64,000 bases of DNA from Larkinella arboricola (lineage in GTDB: Bacteria; Bacteroidota; Bacteroidia; Cytophagales; Spirosomataceae). The position numbers and the translations under genes were made by a program. The stretch is taken from contig NZ_QLMC01000002.1 in NCBI RefSeq assembly GCF_003259745.1, forward strand, positions 794,272-858,271, given 5' to 3'. The notes beneath the pieces were generated by a model. That model ran no database searches. It saw only the letters and a list, made by a program, of their open reading frames with translations, and was not told the DNA's origin. Below are positions 28,290 through 37,056 of this stretch, in pieces. The stretch's first letter is position 1. The number at the start of each line of letters is the position of its first letter.

Positions 28290-29044
28290 GGCGAAACCAT
28301 TGATAAATAATGCGGAAACATTTCGCGCCAGACCGGCCAGTCGTGTTCACCCCAGGGCCGGACATCGAGCCAGTGCTGGATGCCTTTGCGGTTCAGAATC
28401 TCCGACATCCGGTAATTTTCGGGTTTGCAGAAATCATATTCCGATGTACCCAGCACGATATTCATGCGGTAAAAATGGTCGTTGTGGGCGTTGGGAATGT
28501 AGTCGGGCGGGTTGTTGAAATAAACGTTGTCGTCGTAATACCCGTCCATAAACGACCGGATATCGAATTTGGCCCCCATCGACCAGAGATAAGCCACCCG
28601 GTTGGGATGGCGAAAGGCAAAGTTAAGCGCCTGAAAGCCACCAAAACTACAGCCACCAACCCCGATTTTGTCGACCTGGCATTCGTGCTGAATCCAGGGC
28701 ACCAGTTCTTCGTTTACCATCCGGTCGTACCAGGTATGGTTCTGAATCCGGACGGAAGGCTGGAGGTGTTTGGCATACCAGCTGTCGCGGTCGATGCTGT
28801 CGATGCAGTAAATTTTGATCTTCCGGTTTTCGATAAACCAGCGGGCGGATTCGATGAGCCCAAAATCCTTGGCTTCGTAATACCGTCCCATCGTGGTCGG
28901 AAACAGCAGAACCGGATACCCCCACTCGCCAAACACCAGCATTTCGATGTCGCGCCCCAGGTGGTGCGAATACCATTTTCTATAATCTTCCCGCAAAATA
29001 TTCTTCGGTTTGTTTGGTGATGATTCCGCAGGAAAGATAGCCAT
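28286..29044 (-). CDS. Esterase-D-like alpha/beta hydrolase, first gene of the amidoligase operon
   Basis: 252 aa, no signal peptide, cytoplasmic. Nucleophile elbow GGCSFGGFQA (S133), acid in SEYDF (D204), and His in PWGEHDW (H234). The family (putative esterase, PF00756-like) includes S-formylglutathione hydrolases and enterochelin esterases. It is the 5' gene of the six-gene minus-strand run and is divergent from another esterase of the same fold at 29227. Confidence 0.85.
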   Translation of the reverse strand: MAIFPAESSPNKPKNILREDYRKWYSHHLGRDIEMLVFGEWGYPVLLFPTTMGRYYEAKDFGLIESARWFIENRKIKIYCIDSIDRDSWYAKHLQPSVRIQNHTWYDRMVNEELVPWIQHECQVDKIGVGGCSFGGFQALNFAFRHPNRVAYLWSMGAKFDIRSFMDGYYDDNVYFNNPPDYIPNAHNDHFYRMNIVLGTSEYDFCKPENYRMSEILNRKGIQHWLDVRPWGEHDWPVWREMFPHYLSMVSP

Positions 29045-29160
29045 ATTTGCGAAATTCCAAGGAATCTTGCCGTAATTTTGGACAGAATGAAATTTCTTGT
29101 CTGCACCTTTTTATAAGAACATACGTTGGCGTGACGGGTTTACAAAACACAGGCTCTGGT

Positions 29161-29203
29161 CCGCCGGATTGTCCGGGTTGGTAAACAGGGAAAAATCCGG
29201 CGG
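29161..29203. promoter_or_regulatory. Perfect 10-bp inverted repeat in the divergent esterase promoter region
   Basis: CCGCCGGATT (29161-29170) and AATCCGGCGG (29194-29203) flank a 23-base loop just upstream of TACTTTG (29210-29216), a near -7 motif for the 29227 gene. It could be an operator or a 5' hairpin. Not a terminator, because no T-run follows. Confidence 0.4.
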
Positions 29204-29226
29204 TCTGCTTACTTTGTAGATTTTTC

Positions 29227-30060
29227 ATGATGAACGGTAGTACAACGACGAATACCCCGATCGACAGCGTTGTGAGTCGGACGGATACCGGGCTGGTTTC
29301 GGTTTATCTAAACCGTCCGGTTCGGCTGGATTTGATTTTTCCGAAGCAATACGAAACGTCGGACGAACCGTGGCCGGTGCTGTATCTGAACGACGGTCAG
29401 GATCTGGAACGGCTTCGTATGAGGCACGTCCTGGCTTCGGTGTATGCGCAGCAAACCGTCCGGCCCTTTGTGCTGGTGGCCGTTCACGCGGGCGACCGGA
29501 TTCAGGAGTATGGTGTGGCTGCGCAGGCCGATTACCTGCATCGGGGGGCCAAAGCCGGGGCGTATACCGATTTTGTAATCCATGAGCTGCTGCCCTACGT
29601 GCAGAAACATTACCGAGTAAGCCAGCAGCCCGAACAGGCGGTATTTGCCGGGTTTTCGCTCGGGGGCCTGTCGGCTTTTGATCTGGTCTGGAATCATCCG
29701 GATCGGTTTCAGAAAGCGGGCGTTTTTTCCGGTTCGTTCTGGTGGCGGCAGCGCGGGCTGAACGAGGGGTATTCGGATGCCGACCGGATCATGCACGCGC
29801 AGGTCCGGAAAACCCAGCCGCCGAAAGGCTCGGCCTTCTGGTTTCAAACCGGGACGCTGGACGAAACCGACGACCGCGACAACGACGGTATTATTGACTC
29901 CATTGACGATACGCTTGACCTCATTGCCGAACTTGAACGGAAGGGCTTTCGCTGGGGCCGGAACGTAACGTACGTTGAAGTCAAAGACGGTCGGCACGAG
30001 CCGGAGACGTGGAGTCAGGTGATGCCGCAGTTTTTAAGCTGGGCGTTTCCGCGAGCGTGA
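29227..30060 (+). CDS. Esterase-D-like alpha/beta hydrolase with EF-hand-type loop
   Basis: 277 aa, no signal peptide. Nucleophile elbow AGFSLGGLSA, a late acidic region LDETDDRD, and a C-terminal His in DGRHEPETW give the triad layout. Residues 216-228 (DRDNDGIIDSIDD) match an EF-hand/dockerin-like calcium loop. ATG 29227 lies close behind a -7-like box, so the mRNA may be nearly leaderless. Divergent from the amidoligase operon, sharing its 180-base promoter region. Confidence 0.85.
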   Translation: MMNGSTTTNTPIDSVVSRTDTGLVSVYLNRPVRLDLIFPKQYETSDEPWPVLYLNDGQDLERLRMRHVLASVYAQQTVRPFVLVAVHAGDRIQEYGVAAQADYLHRGAKAGAYTDFVIHELLPYVQKHYRVSQQPEQAVFAGFSLGGLSAFDLVWNHPDRFQKAGVFSGSFWWRQRGLNEGYSDADRIMHAQVRKTQPPKGSAFWFQTGTLDETDDRDNDGIIDSIDDTLDLIAELERKGFRWGRNVTYVEVKDGRHEPETWSQVMPQFLSWAFPRA

Positions 30061-30111
30061 ATTTTCTATTAAAAATCAGCTTGTTCGTCATCACTATTTA
30101 TCCCCAATACC

Positions 30112-30909
30112 ATGCGCACGTTCGTATCGTTCACGGCTCTGGCTGTCCTGATGGCTTGCCGGTTTGCCCTCCCCACTCTAAAGGATACCGACCGCAAACT
30201 GGTCTGGTCCGATGAATTCGACAAACCCGGTTTGCCCGATCCGGCCAAATGGAAATACGACGTGGGCGGACACGGCTTCGGGAATAACGAATTGCAGTAT
30301 TACCTCGGTCCGCGGAAGGAAAACGCCCGCGTCGAGAACGGTTTTCTGATCATCGAAGCCCGGAAAGAAAAACACGAAAACCGGGAGTATACGTCCGCTA
30401 AACTGATTACCAGGGGGCTGGCCCAGTGGCAGTACGGCCGGATTGACGTGCGGGCCAAACTACCCAAAGGCCGGGGTACGTGGCCCGCCATCTGGATGCT
30501 GAGTGCAAAAACGCCCCTGAAATGGCCGCTCGATGGCGAAATCGACATCATGGAACACGTTGGTTTTAACGAAGACCAGATTCACGGAACGATTCATACG
30601 CAGGCTTATAACCATACGAAACACACCGAGAAAACCGGAATCCGGAAAGTACCGGGGGCTACGCAGAATTTTCACCTGTATTCCATCGACTGGAGCGCCG
30701 AAAAAATTGATTTTCTGATCGATAATGAAAAATACTTTACCATCACCAAACAGGAAACCGGAGGTAGTTACGAGGAATGGCCGCTCGATCAGCCGTTTTA
30801 CCTCATTCTGAACGTGGCCGTGGGCGGCAACTGGGGTGGTCAGAAAGGGGTGGATGAATCCATCTGGCCGCAGCGGATGGAGATCGACTACGTGCGCGTG
30901 TATCAGTAA
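30112..30909 (+). CDS. Glycoside hydrolase family 16 (beta-glucanase-like)
   Basis: 265 aa. The N-terminal hydrophobic signal (MRTFVSFTALAVLMACRF) may be a lipoprotein signal with Cys16. The catalytic ExDxxE motif is GEIDIMEHV with nucleophile E143 and acid/base E148. Conserved RIDVRAKLPKGRGTWPAIWML and the C-terminal WPQRMEIDYVRVYQ complete a laminarinase-type domain. Acts on beta-1,3 or mixed-linkage glucans outside the cytoplasm. Starts 51 bases after the esterase gene; may share its transcript. Confidence 0.95.
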   Translation: MRTFVSFTALAVLMACRFALPTLKDTDRKLVWSDEFDKPGLPDPAKWKYDVGGHGFGNNELQYYLGPRKENARVENGFLIIEARKEKHENREYTSAKLITRGLAQWQYGRIDVRAKLPKGRGTWPAIWMLSAKTPLKWPLDGEIDIMEHVGFNEDQIHGTIHTQAYNHTKHTEKTGIRKVPGATQNFHLYSIDWSAEKIDFLIDNEKYFTITKQETGGSYEEWPLDQPFYLILNVAVGGNWGGQKGVDESIWPQRMEIDYVRVYQ

Positions 30910-30918
30910 GTCAAAAAG

Positions 30919-30953
30919 AAAGGTCCGAATGTGGCTGTACCATTCGGACCTTT
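30919..30953. terminator. Bidirectional terminator between GH16 and acyl-CoA reductase genes
   Basis: AAAGGTCCGAATG (30919-30931) pairs perfectly with CATTCGGACCTTT (30941-30953). An A-tract to the left acts as a T-tract for the minus strand. Confidence 0.85.
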
Positions 30954-30975
30954 CAGGAGGGCAGCTAGCCGGTTC

Positions 30976-31995
30976 TTACAGGGAAAGCAAGAAGGCCATT
31001 GTGTCCACACCGTCGGCGTATTCGCTCAGGCCGGGGTGCTGGGTCTGTCCGAGGGCCACACTGCCGGGGTAAAAGCCGTTTAGGGAAGCCACACACTGAA
31101 TATTTTCTGAATGCTTCGATAACTTCGCTGTCAGGTCATCCTGATCGAAATACCGCTGGTAGTACAGGGTGGAAATGGGCGAAACCAGTCCCTCGTTTTC
31201 CGTAAGCAGCAGAAAACCGTTGTCGTAGTGCGGTACGCCGTTGATAAGGTAGATTGACTTGTTGTAATCGTAATTATTGTTGTATTTGTGGTGGCTGGTA
31301 AACTGAAAAATCCGCGCTTCGAGCACCCTCAGGAAGGGGATAAAATCGTATTCCTGCGGTACAAACAGCATAGAAACGTTGCGACATCCCAGACCAAAGT
31401 AATCCAGTGCATCATTTCCTAATGCATTCAGGTCCTCGTCGGTTTCCTCACCGGTCAGTACGGCTACCGAAGAACGGTTCCGGCGAATGATGTGCGGTTT
31501 TTTGGAAAAATAGTACTCAAAGTAACGGGCCGAGTTGGAACTGCCCGTGGCAATGTAAGCATCAGCCTGATTCAGACGCTCACTAATCTGAATGAACGAG
31601 TCAAATGCGGGGTTGATTTCAATGATTTTTTTTATTAAATAATTGATTAGTACAAAATCAGGCGTACTTATCTTCGCCATGAGTCGGTGGCCGCTTAGCA
31701 GAACGCACATTAGATCGTGGAAACCAACCGCTGGAATGTTACCGGCCATAACAACACCCACATTTTTAGGGTTTTCAATCGTGACGTTATAACCTTTTAT
31801 CCATGCCGATAACTTTTCTTCATTCAGGTATTCATCGGCAATGGCAAGCAGGGCTTTGGTAGCATATTCGGGGGTGAACCAGTGATTGGAAGCATAAGCT
31901 CTTTGGGCAATTTCCTGCATTTCTGCGTCGTTTTCGGGGTTTTTCAGAAAATTTCCCAACTGGACAAACGTCGCAATTCGTTCCGTTAAATTCAT
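30976..31995 (-). CDS. Acyl-CoA reductase (LuxC-like)
   Basis: 339 aa. Resembles LuxC/aldehyde-dehydrogenase-fold acyl-CoA reductases: VGVVMAGNIPAVGFHDLMCVLLSGH, ADAYIATGSSNSARYFEYYF, and a nucleophile region around DYFGLGCRNVSMLFVP with Cys. It would reduce an acyl-CoA (or acyl carrier) to an aldehyde with NAD(P)H. It is divergent from a two-cluster ferredoxin, a pairing I associate with Bacteroidota genomes. G+C is a little lower than in the flanks. Confidence 0.88.
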   Translation of the reverse strand: MNLTERIATFVQLGNFLKNPENDAEMQEIAQRAYASNHWFTPEYATKALLAIADEYLNEEKLSAWIKGYNVTIENPKNVGVVMAGNIPAVGFHDLMCVLLSGHRLMAKISTPDFVLINYLIKKIIEINPAFDSFIQISERLNQADAYIATGSSNSARYFEYYFSKKPHIIRRNRSSVAVLTGEETDEDLNALGNDALDYFGLGCRNVSMLFVPQEYDFIPFLRVLEARIFQFTSHHKYNNNYDYNKSIYLINGVPHYDNGFLLLTENEGLVSPISTLYYQRYFDQDDLTAKLSKHSENIQCVASLNGFYPGSVALGQTQHPGLSEYADGVDTMAFLLSL

Positions 31996-32030
31996 CGTAG
32001 CTGTGGTAACTTATATTACTATTGAACCGC

Positions 32031-32077
32031 CAAAAATAAATTATAGTTTGGCGCCAACCTTTAAATAATTATATTTG
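32031..32077. promoter_or_regulatory. Overlapping divergent promoters with a TTGGCGCCAA palindrome
   Basis: For the ferredoxin gene, TTTG at 32047-32050 and TATATTTG at 32070-32077 have a 19-base spacer, a perfect consensus. For the acyl-CoA reductase gene, the minus strand carries TATTTTTG (32031-32038). The -35-like parts of both overlap at the palindrome TTGGCGCCAA (32048-32057). Confidence 0.6.
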
Positions 32078-32145
32078 TTGTTAAATTATCGTTTCATTCT
32101 AACAAGCAACTGTTTCATCGTGTCAGATCAAATCACAGCGACTGA

Positions 32146-32532
<387 letters not shown>

Positions 32533-32555
32533 CCGAACTCATTTCCCACTTGGTG

Positions 32556-32589
32556 AAAATCCCGGATTTAGCGATCCGGGATTTTTTTT
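32556..32589 (+). terminator. Rho-independent terminator of the ferredoxin gene
   Basis: AATCCCGGAT (32558-32567) pairs with ATCCGGGATT (32574-32583), followed by a run of T. Confidence 0.9.
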
Positions 32590-32895
32590 GTCCGATTCAT
32601 TTCGCCCGAATAAAATGAATGGTATTATTCCAATAATAAATTGAATGGCTACTCTCGGGTCAACTTCTATAATATTTTACGATATTTACATATCACAGAA
32701 TATACTAGTTTTGGAGAAAATTTACTTAAATCTTCGTAAATAGGTTTAGTTTTAAGGTAGATTGGTGAAATAAAGGAGTATTTTTACAGTATTAGCATTA
32801 AATTTTTGTAAAAACTTGCAAATAATATATTAGCCATTAATATTTGTGAAACTATTCAATTGTCCCACTAGTCCTTGAACAAACCAAAGAAAATT
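32590..32895 (+). promoter_or_regulatory. AT-rich leader and promoter of the porin-amtB unit
   Basis: About 300 bases with no ORF I can support. A likely promoter is TTG at 32816-32818, a 19-base spacer, and TAATATTTG at 32838-32846 (one extra base in the -7 box). This gives a ~45-base untranslated leader before ATG 32896. Strong AT-richness suggests regulated expression. Confidence 0.45.
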
Positions 32896-34113
32896 ATGAA
32901 GAAAACTCTATTGTTAATATGTTGTTCGTTCTCTGTCTTATTGTCTAAAGCGCAGGATAGCACGTCTACAAAGCCACAGGTTGTGGCTACCCCCATGGAG
33001 ACGGGAAGCGAAAACAAAGGTAAGTTCACGTTCTCTGGTTACATTGATACATACTATAGCGGTAACTTCAATAACCCCCGATCAAGCAGCAATCTCGGCG
33101 CTGCCGGTACCGCCCGCGTATTCGACCAACGTTCCGGCCAAATTCTTCTCGGTCTTATTCAAACGAAAATTGGCTACAGCACCGACAAAGTGGATGCCGT
33201 GCTGGATCTGACCTTCGGCCCAAACGCTGATCTCGGAAACTACGGCAACGTCATCGGCCCGCTGGGGGGGGGCGGAACCTCACTGGCCGCCATCAAACAG
33301 GCTTATATCAACTGGAAAGTATCGGACAAATTTGCGGTAATGGCGGGCCAGTTCGGAACGCACATCGGGTATGAAGTCATTGACGCTCCGGTTAACTACA
33401 ACTACTCTCTCTCAAATCTTTTTAACAACGGCCCTTTCTACCATACCGGTGTTAAGGGTACCTACGCCTTCAGCGACCGGGCTTCTTTGATGCTTGGTGT
33501 TGTCAATAACGTTGATAGCTGGAAGGATAATAACAAAGCAAAAGGCATCATCGGCCAGCTTTTCTTCTCACCGGCAGCGGGCTGGAATGTGTACCTGAAC
33601 GGTATTGTAAGCAACGAAGCAAATCCGGATACGGCTACACTGGCGCAGGTAAAAGGAATGTATTCGGTCTTCGATCTGGCCACTACCTACCAGATCACCG
33701 AGCGATTTTACCTGGGTTTGAATGCGGCCATGGGTTCGCAGAAGAAAGATTTGCAGGGCTCCTATCCGCTTAAAGAAGGTACTTCAAAATGGGGCGGTGT
33801 GGCGGTCTACACCAATTATGCCCTTACCAGCAAGTTTGGTCTGGGTGCCCGGTACGAATACTTTGACAACAGCGACGGTGCCCGGGGGCTGCGCAACTCG
33901 TTCGGTGAAGGCACGAGCGTAAACTCGATTACCGTAACGGGTAACATCACGGCCGCTGATGGCAACCTGCTGATTAAACCGGAGTTCCGGCTCGATAGTT
34001 ACGCCAAACCTTCGACTGGCGGGGCCGAAGCGCAGCAATTCGAAGACAGCGAAGGCAACTACACCAAATCTTCGCAGGCAACCCTTGGTCTCGCACTTAT
34101 CTACAAGTTTTAA
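32896..34113 (+). CDS. Outer-membrane beta-barrel porin linked to ammonium transport
   Basis: 405 aa from ATG 32896 (signal peptide MKKTLLLICCSFSVLLSKAQ, cleavage at AQ-D). The frame also opens at TTG 32875. The mature protein is a series of amphipathic strands ending in an aromatic residue (ATLGLALIYKF), as required for barrel insertion. It sits 70 bases upstream of amtB, and such porins commonly accompany amtB in this phylum. A run of nine G (33264-33272) encodes GGG within PLGGGGTSL and could be prone to slippage. Confidence 0.85.
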   Translation: MKKTLLLICCSFSVLLSKAQDSTSTKPQVVATPMETGSENKGKFTFSGYIDTYYSGNFNNPRSSSNLGAAGTARVFDQRSGQILLGLIQTKIGYSTDKVDAVLDLTFGPNADLGNYGNVIGPLGGGGTSLAAIKQAYINWKVSDKFAVMAGQFGTHIGYEVIDAPVNYNYSLSNLFNNGPFYHTGVKGTYAFSDRASLMLGVVNNVDSWKDNNKAKGIIGQLFFSPAAGWNVYLNGIVSNEANPDTATLAQVKGMYSVFDLATTYQITERFYLGLNAAMGSQKKDLQGSYPLKEGTSKWGGVAVYTNYALTSKFGLGARYEYFDNSDGARGLRNSFGEGTSVNSITVTGNITAADGNLLIKPEFRLDSYAKPSTGGAEAQQFEDSEGNYTKSSQATLGLALIYKF

Positions 34114-34128
34114 TAAGCAACCCCACAC

Positions 34129-34144
34129 CGGTCTTTAAAGACCG
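34129..34144. repeat. 16-bp perfect palindrome between porin and amtB
   Basis: CGGTCTTT followed directly by AAAGACCG. It may form a small hairpin in the intercistronic RNA. No T-run follows. Confidence 0.4.
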
Positions 34145-34183
34145 AACTTGACTAATTGTACAACTAAACCGTTTTTTGGTGCT

Positions 34184-35512
34184 ATGCAAAAACCATCTTA
34201 CTTACCGCTTGCCCTCTTGCTGATTGTCAGTGTGCTGGGAGTCGCCTTCCCGTCTGTCCCGACCACCATTGTTACCGAAGGTATCGATACCGGTGATACA
34301 GCCTGGATGCTTGTTGCAGCCGCTCTTGTCCTGTTGATGACGCCCGGTCTGGCGTATTTCTACGGCGGTATGGTGAACAACAAAAACGTCATTTCGACGA
34401 TGTTGCAGAGCTTCATTGCCATGGGCGTTATCAGTATTCTCTGGGTTGTTGTTGGTTTCAGTCTGGCTTTTGGCGATGACATCGGTGGCATCATCGGAAA
34501 TCCAACTACGTTCTTTATGTTCAATGGCGTCCTGGATGGCAAACCCTGGCCGCTGGCGGCTACCGTTCCGCTGGTTGTGTTTGCATTCTTCCAGCTGAAA
34601 TTTGCCATGATCACCCCGGCCCTGGTAACGGGTTCGATGGCCGAGCGGATCAATTTCAAATCCTACGTTTTGTTCATGGTGCTGTTCAGCCTGTTTGTGT
34701 ATACCCCGCTGGCGCACATGACCTGGCACCCGGATGGTTACCTGTTCAAAATGGGCGTTCTGGACTTCGCGGGTGGTACGGTTGTACACATGTCGGCGGG
34801 CTGGGCAGCCCTGGCGGGTGCGCTGTACCTGAAGCGTCGTAAATCGCACGCCGAAGCGGCTTATTTCCCCCCGGCTAACATTCCGTTTGTTCTGTTGGGT
34901 ACGGGTCTGCTGTGGTTCGGCTGGTTTGGCTTCAACGCCGGTTCGGCGGTAGGTGCTTCGGCGCTGGCGGCCAGCGCGTTCGCAACGACGAACACGGCTG
35001 CGGCTGCGGCTGGTTTGGGCTGGGTGCTGTTCGATGCCGCTAAAGGCAAAAAAGTTTCGGCCCTGGGCTTCGCCATCGGTGCTGTTGTCGGTCTGGTGGC
35101 CATCACCCCGGCGGCTGGTTTTGTAACCATTCCTTCGTCGATCTTCATCGGAACGGTGGCGGGTATGATCAGCAACTTTGTTGCTCACCTGCGTACTAAA
35201 TCAACCCTGGATGATACGCTCGATGTGTTTCCCTGCCACGGTGTAGGTGGGATGGTCGGTATGGTTATGACGGGTATTTTCGCTTCCAAAGGCGTTAACG
35301 CAGCGGTAGCCGACGAAGGTCTGGCTTTCGGCGAAACCAAACTGTTCCTGACGCATATGGTGGCGCTGGTGATCGTATCGGTCTTTGCCTTTGCCGCTTC
35401 TTACCTGCTTCTGATTGTCACCAACGCGATTCTGCCCCTTCGTGTCAGCGAGGAAGACGAAAAAGTGGGTCTGGATGTTAGCCAGCACGACGAATTCCTG
35501 GTAGACGCTTAG
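34184..35512 (+). CDS. amtB: Ammonium transporter
   Basis: About 442 aa from ATG 34184, which begins a signal-like helix (MQKPSYLPLALLLIVSVLGVAFPS). The upstream ATT/ATG-like alternatives add 12 polar residues. Amt signature DTAWMLVAAALVLLMTPGLAYFYGGMV; first pore His in LAHMTWHPDG; second pore His in DVFPCHGVGGMVGMV; about 11 TM helices. Conducts NH4+/NH3 across the inner membrane. With the porin and the glutamine synthetase III at 39306 it forms a nitrogen-uptake group. No GlnK gene adjacent. Confidence 0.97.
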   Translation: MQKPSYLPLALLLIVSVLGVAFPSVPTTIVTEGIDTGDTAWMLVAAALVLLMTPGLAYFYGGMVNNKNVISTMLQSFIAMGVISILWVVVGFSLAFGDDIGGIIGNPTTFFMFNGVLDGKPWPLAATVPLVVFAFFQLKFAMITPALVTGSMAERINFKSYVLFMVLFSLFVYTPLAHMTWHPDGYLFKMGVLDFAGGTVVHMSAGWAALAGALYLKRRKSHAEAAYFPPANIPFVLLGTGLLWFGWFGFNAGSAVGASALAASAFATTNTAAAAAGLGWVLFDAAKGKKVSALGFAIGAVVGLVAITPAAGFVTIPSSIFIGTVAGMISNFVAHLRTKSTLDDTLDVFPCHGVGGMVGMVMTGIFASKGVNAAVADEGLAFGETKLFLTHMVALVIVSVFAFAASYLLLIVTNAILPLRVSEEDEKVGLDVSQHDEFLVDA

Positions 35513-35532
35513 TTCTAGATATTATGACAGAG

Positions 35533-35604
35533 CCACAGGGGTTGCCTGTGGTTTTGTTGTACTCGATGAAGGTATCTGTCTTTGACGGATACCTTCTTTT
35601 TTTT
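35533..35604 (+). terminator. Tandem terminators of amtB
   Basis: First hairpin CCACAGG (35533-35539)/CCTGTGG (35545-35551) followed by TTTTGTTG. Second GAAGGTATC (35568-35576)/GATACCTTC (35588-35596), with inner pairs and TTTTTTTT after it. Confidence 0.88.
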
Positions 35605-35628
35605 CGGGAACGTTGCCGGTGAGCATCA

Positions 35629-35655
35629 AAAAAGCCCACGGTTAGGGCCGTGGGC
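35629..35655 (-). terminator. Rho-independent terminator of mtaB
   Basis: GCCCACGG (35634-35641) and CCGTGGGC (35648-35655) with AAAAAA on the left, which is the T-run on the minus strand. Confidence 0.85.
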
Positions 35656-35692
35656 TAAGATGATTATGGTATGAACCAGATCCAAATTCCAA

Positions 35693-37042
35693 TTAATGAT
35701 GGACCAGTGGCTGTAATTCCGGTTCCGATTCGGTAACTTCCATTAAACCGGCTGCGTTCAGAGCCAGGAGCCGAACCTGCTTGGTTTCATTGATCAATAG
35801 CGGATCGTACTGGGCCGTTACCCGAACGTAATTTTCGGTAAAACCCTGCATCTGCCCATTTTCAATCGCTTCTTCAAACAGCACGGTTGCTTGCCGACCT
35901 ACCTGCTGCTCGTAGAAAAACCGTCTTTTTTTATCCGAAAGACTATGCAGCATCTTTGACCGCTCGGCGCGCTTCGAAGGGTTGACCACCGGCTTGATGT
36001 TCAGGGCGTGCGTGTTTGGACGTTCGGAATACGTAAAAACGTGCAGGTACGATACCGGAAGCTCGTTCAGGAAATGGAAGGTTTCCAGAAATGCCTCGTC
36101 TGTTTCGCCGGGGTGACCCACAATAACGTCAACGCCAATGCAGGCATGGGGCATCAGTTCCTTGATTTTAGCAACCCGTTCGGCGTAAAGTTCCCGCTTG
36201 TACCGGCGACGCATGAAGGCCAGCACCGAATTGGAACCCGATTGCAGCGGTACGTGGAAGTGTGGCACAAAGCGTTTGGACGCAGCCACGAAGGCAATGA
36301 TTTCGTCGGTCAGCAAATTGGGCTCGATGGAAGAAATCCGGAACCGTTCAATACCGTCTACCTCGTCCAGCGCCTGGATCAGTTGCAGAAAGGTTTCTCT
36401 CCGTTGGTTCGGCTGACCGGTTTGGGGGCGTAAACCAAAATCTCCGATGTTAACGCCGGTCAGGACAATTTCCTTGACGCCCCGGTCGGCAATTTCGCGG
36501 GCCATCCGCACCACGTTCTCGATGGTATCGCTGCGGCTGTTGCCGCGCGCGAGCGGAATGGTGCAGTAGGCGCAGGGATAATCACAACCGTCCTGCACTT
36601 TCAGAAATGTGCGGGTGCGGTCGTTAAGCGAATAGGAAGCATGGTAGTCGATGGCTTCCTCAATAGGCGAGTTGTACACCACGGCTTTGCCGGATGACTC
36701 CTTGACAAAACCGCCCAGGAGTTCGGCCAGCCGGAATTTTTCGGCGGCTCCCAGCACCGCATCAACACCCGGTATGGAAGCGATCTCTTCCGGTTTCAAC
36801 TGGGCGTAACAACCGACGATGGCCACGTAACCGTCCGGATTAATGTGTTGCGCTTCCCGCACAATTTTCCGGCATTTTTTGTCGGCATTGTCCGTCACCG
36901 AGCAGGTGTTGATGATGAATATATCGGGCTTCTGGTTAAACTCCACCCGCTCATAGCCCTTCTGTTCCAGCATCCGGGACAGGGTTGATGTTTCGGAGAA
37001 GTTCAGCTTGCAGCCGAGTGTATAGAACGCAATCTTTTTCAT
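35693..37042 (-). CDS. mtaB: tRNA N6-threonylcarbamoyladenosine methylthiotransferase
   Basis: 449 aa from ATG 37042 (MKKIAFYTLGCKLNFSETST). The longer frame up to 37153 lies upstream of the promoter. N-terminal UPF0004 domain with three Cys (GCKLN, NTCSVTD, VGCYAQ), radical-SAM CDYPCAYCTIPLARG, C-terminal TRAM-like end. It adds the 2-methylthio group to t6A37 in tRNA. The -7 box TACCTTTG ends 7 bases before the start codon, so a leaderless mRNA is likely. Confidence 0.94.
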   Translation of the reverse strand: MKKIAFYTLGCKLNFSETSTLSRMLEQKGYERVEFNQKPDIFIINTCSVTDNADKKCRKIVREAQHINPDGYVAIVGCYAQLKPEEIASIPGVDAVLGAAEKFRLAELLGGFVKESSGKAVVYNSPIEEAIDYHASYSLNDRTRTFLKVQDGCDYPCAYCTIPLARGNSRSDTIENVVRMAREIADRGVKEIVLTGVNIGDFGLRPQTGQPNQRRETFLQLIQALDEVDGIERFRISSIEPNLLTDEIIAFVAASKRFVPHFHVPLQSGSNSVLAFMRRRYKRELYAERVAKIKELMPHACIGVDVIVGHPGETDEAFLETFHFLNELPVSYLHVFTYSERPNTHALNIKPVVNPSKRAERSKMLHSLSDKKRRFFYEQQVGRQATVLFEEAIENGQMQGFTENYVRVTAQYDPLLINETKQVRLLALNAAGLMEVTESEPELQPLVHH

Positions 37043-37048
37043 TAGCCG

Positions 37049-37056
37049 CAAAGGTA
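37049..37056 (-). promoter_or_regulatory. -7 box of mtaB giving a leaderless transcript
   Basis: The minus strand reads TACCTTTG, then CGGCTAATG. The distance puts the transcript start at or next to the A of the start codon. Confidence 0.6.

Noticed and set aside
34202-35188. A 328-codon minus-strand frame opposite amtB
   Set aside because: Shadow of a membrane-protein gene; product is hydrophilic and Arg/Gln-rich without a family.
35533-35655. Cluster of three hairpins as a repeat array or CRISPR-like element
   Set aside because: The stems are unrelated in sequence and each has its own T-run; they are convergent terminators.
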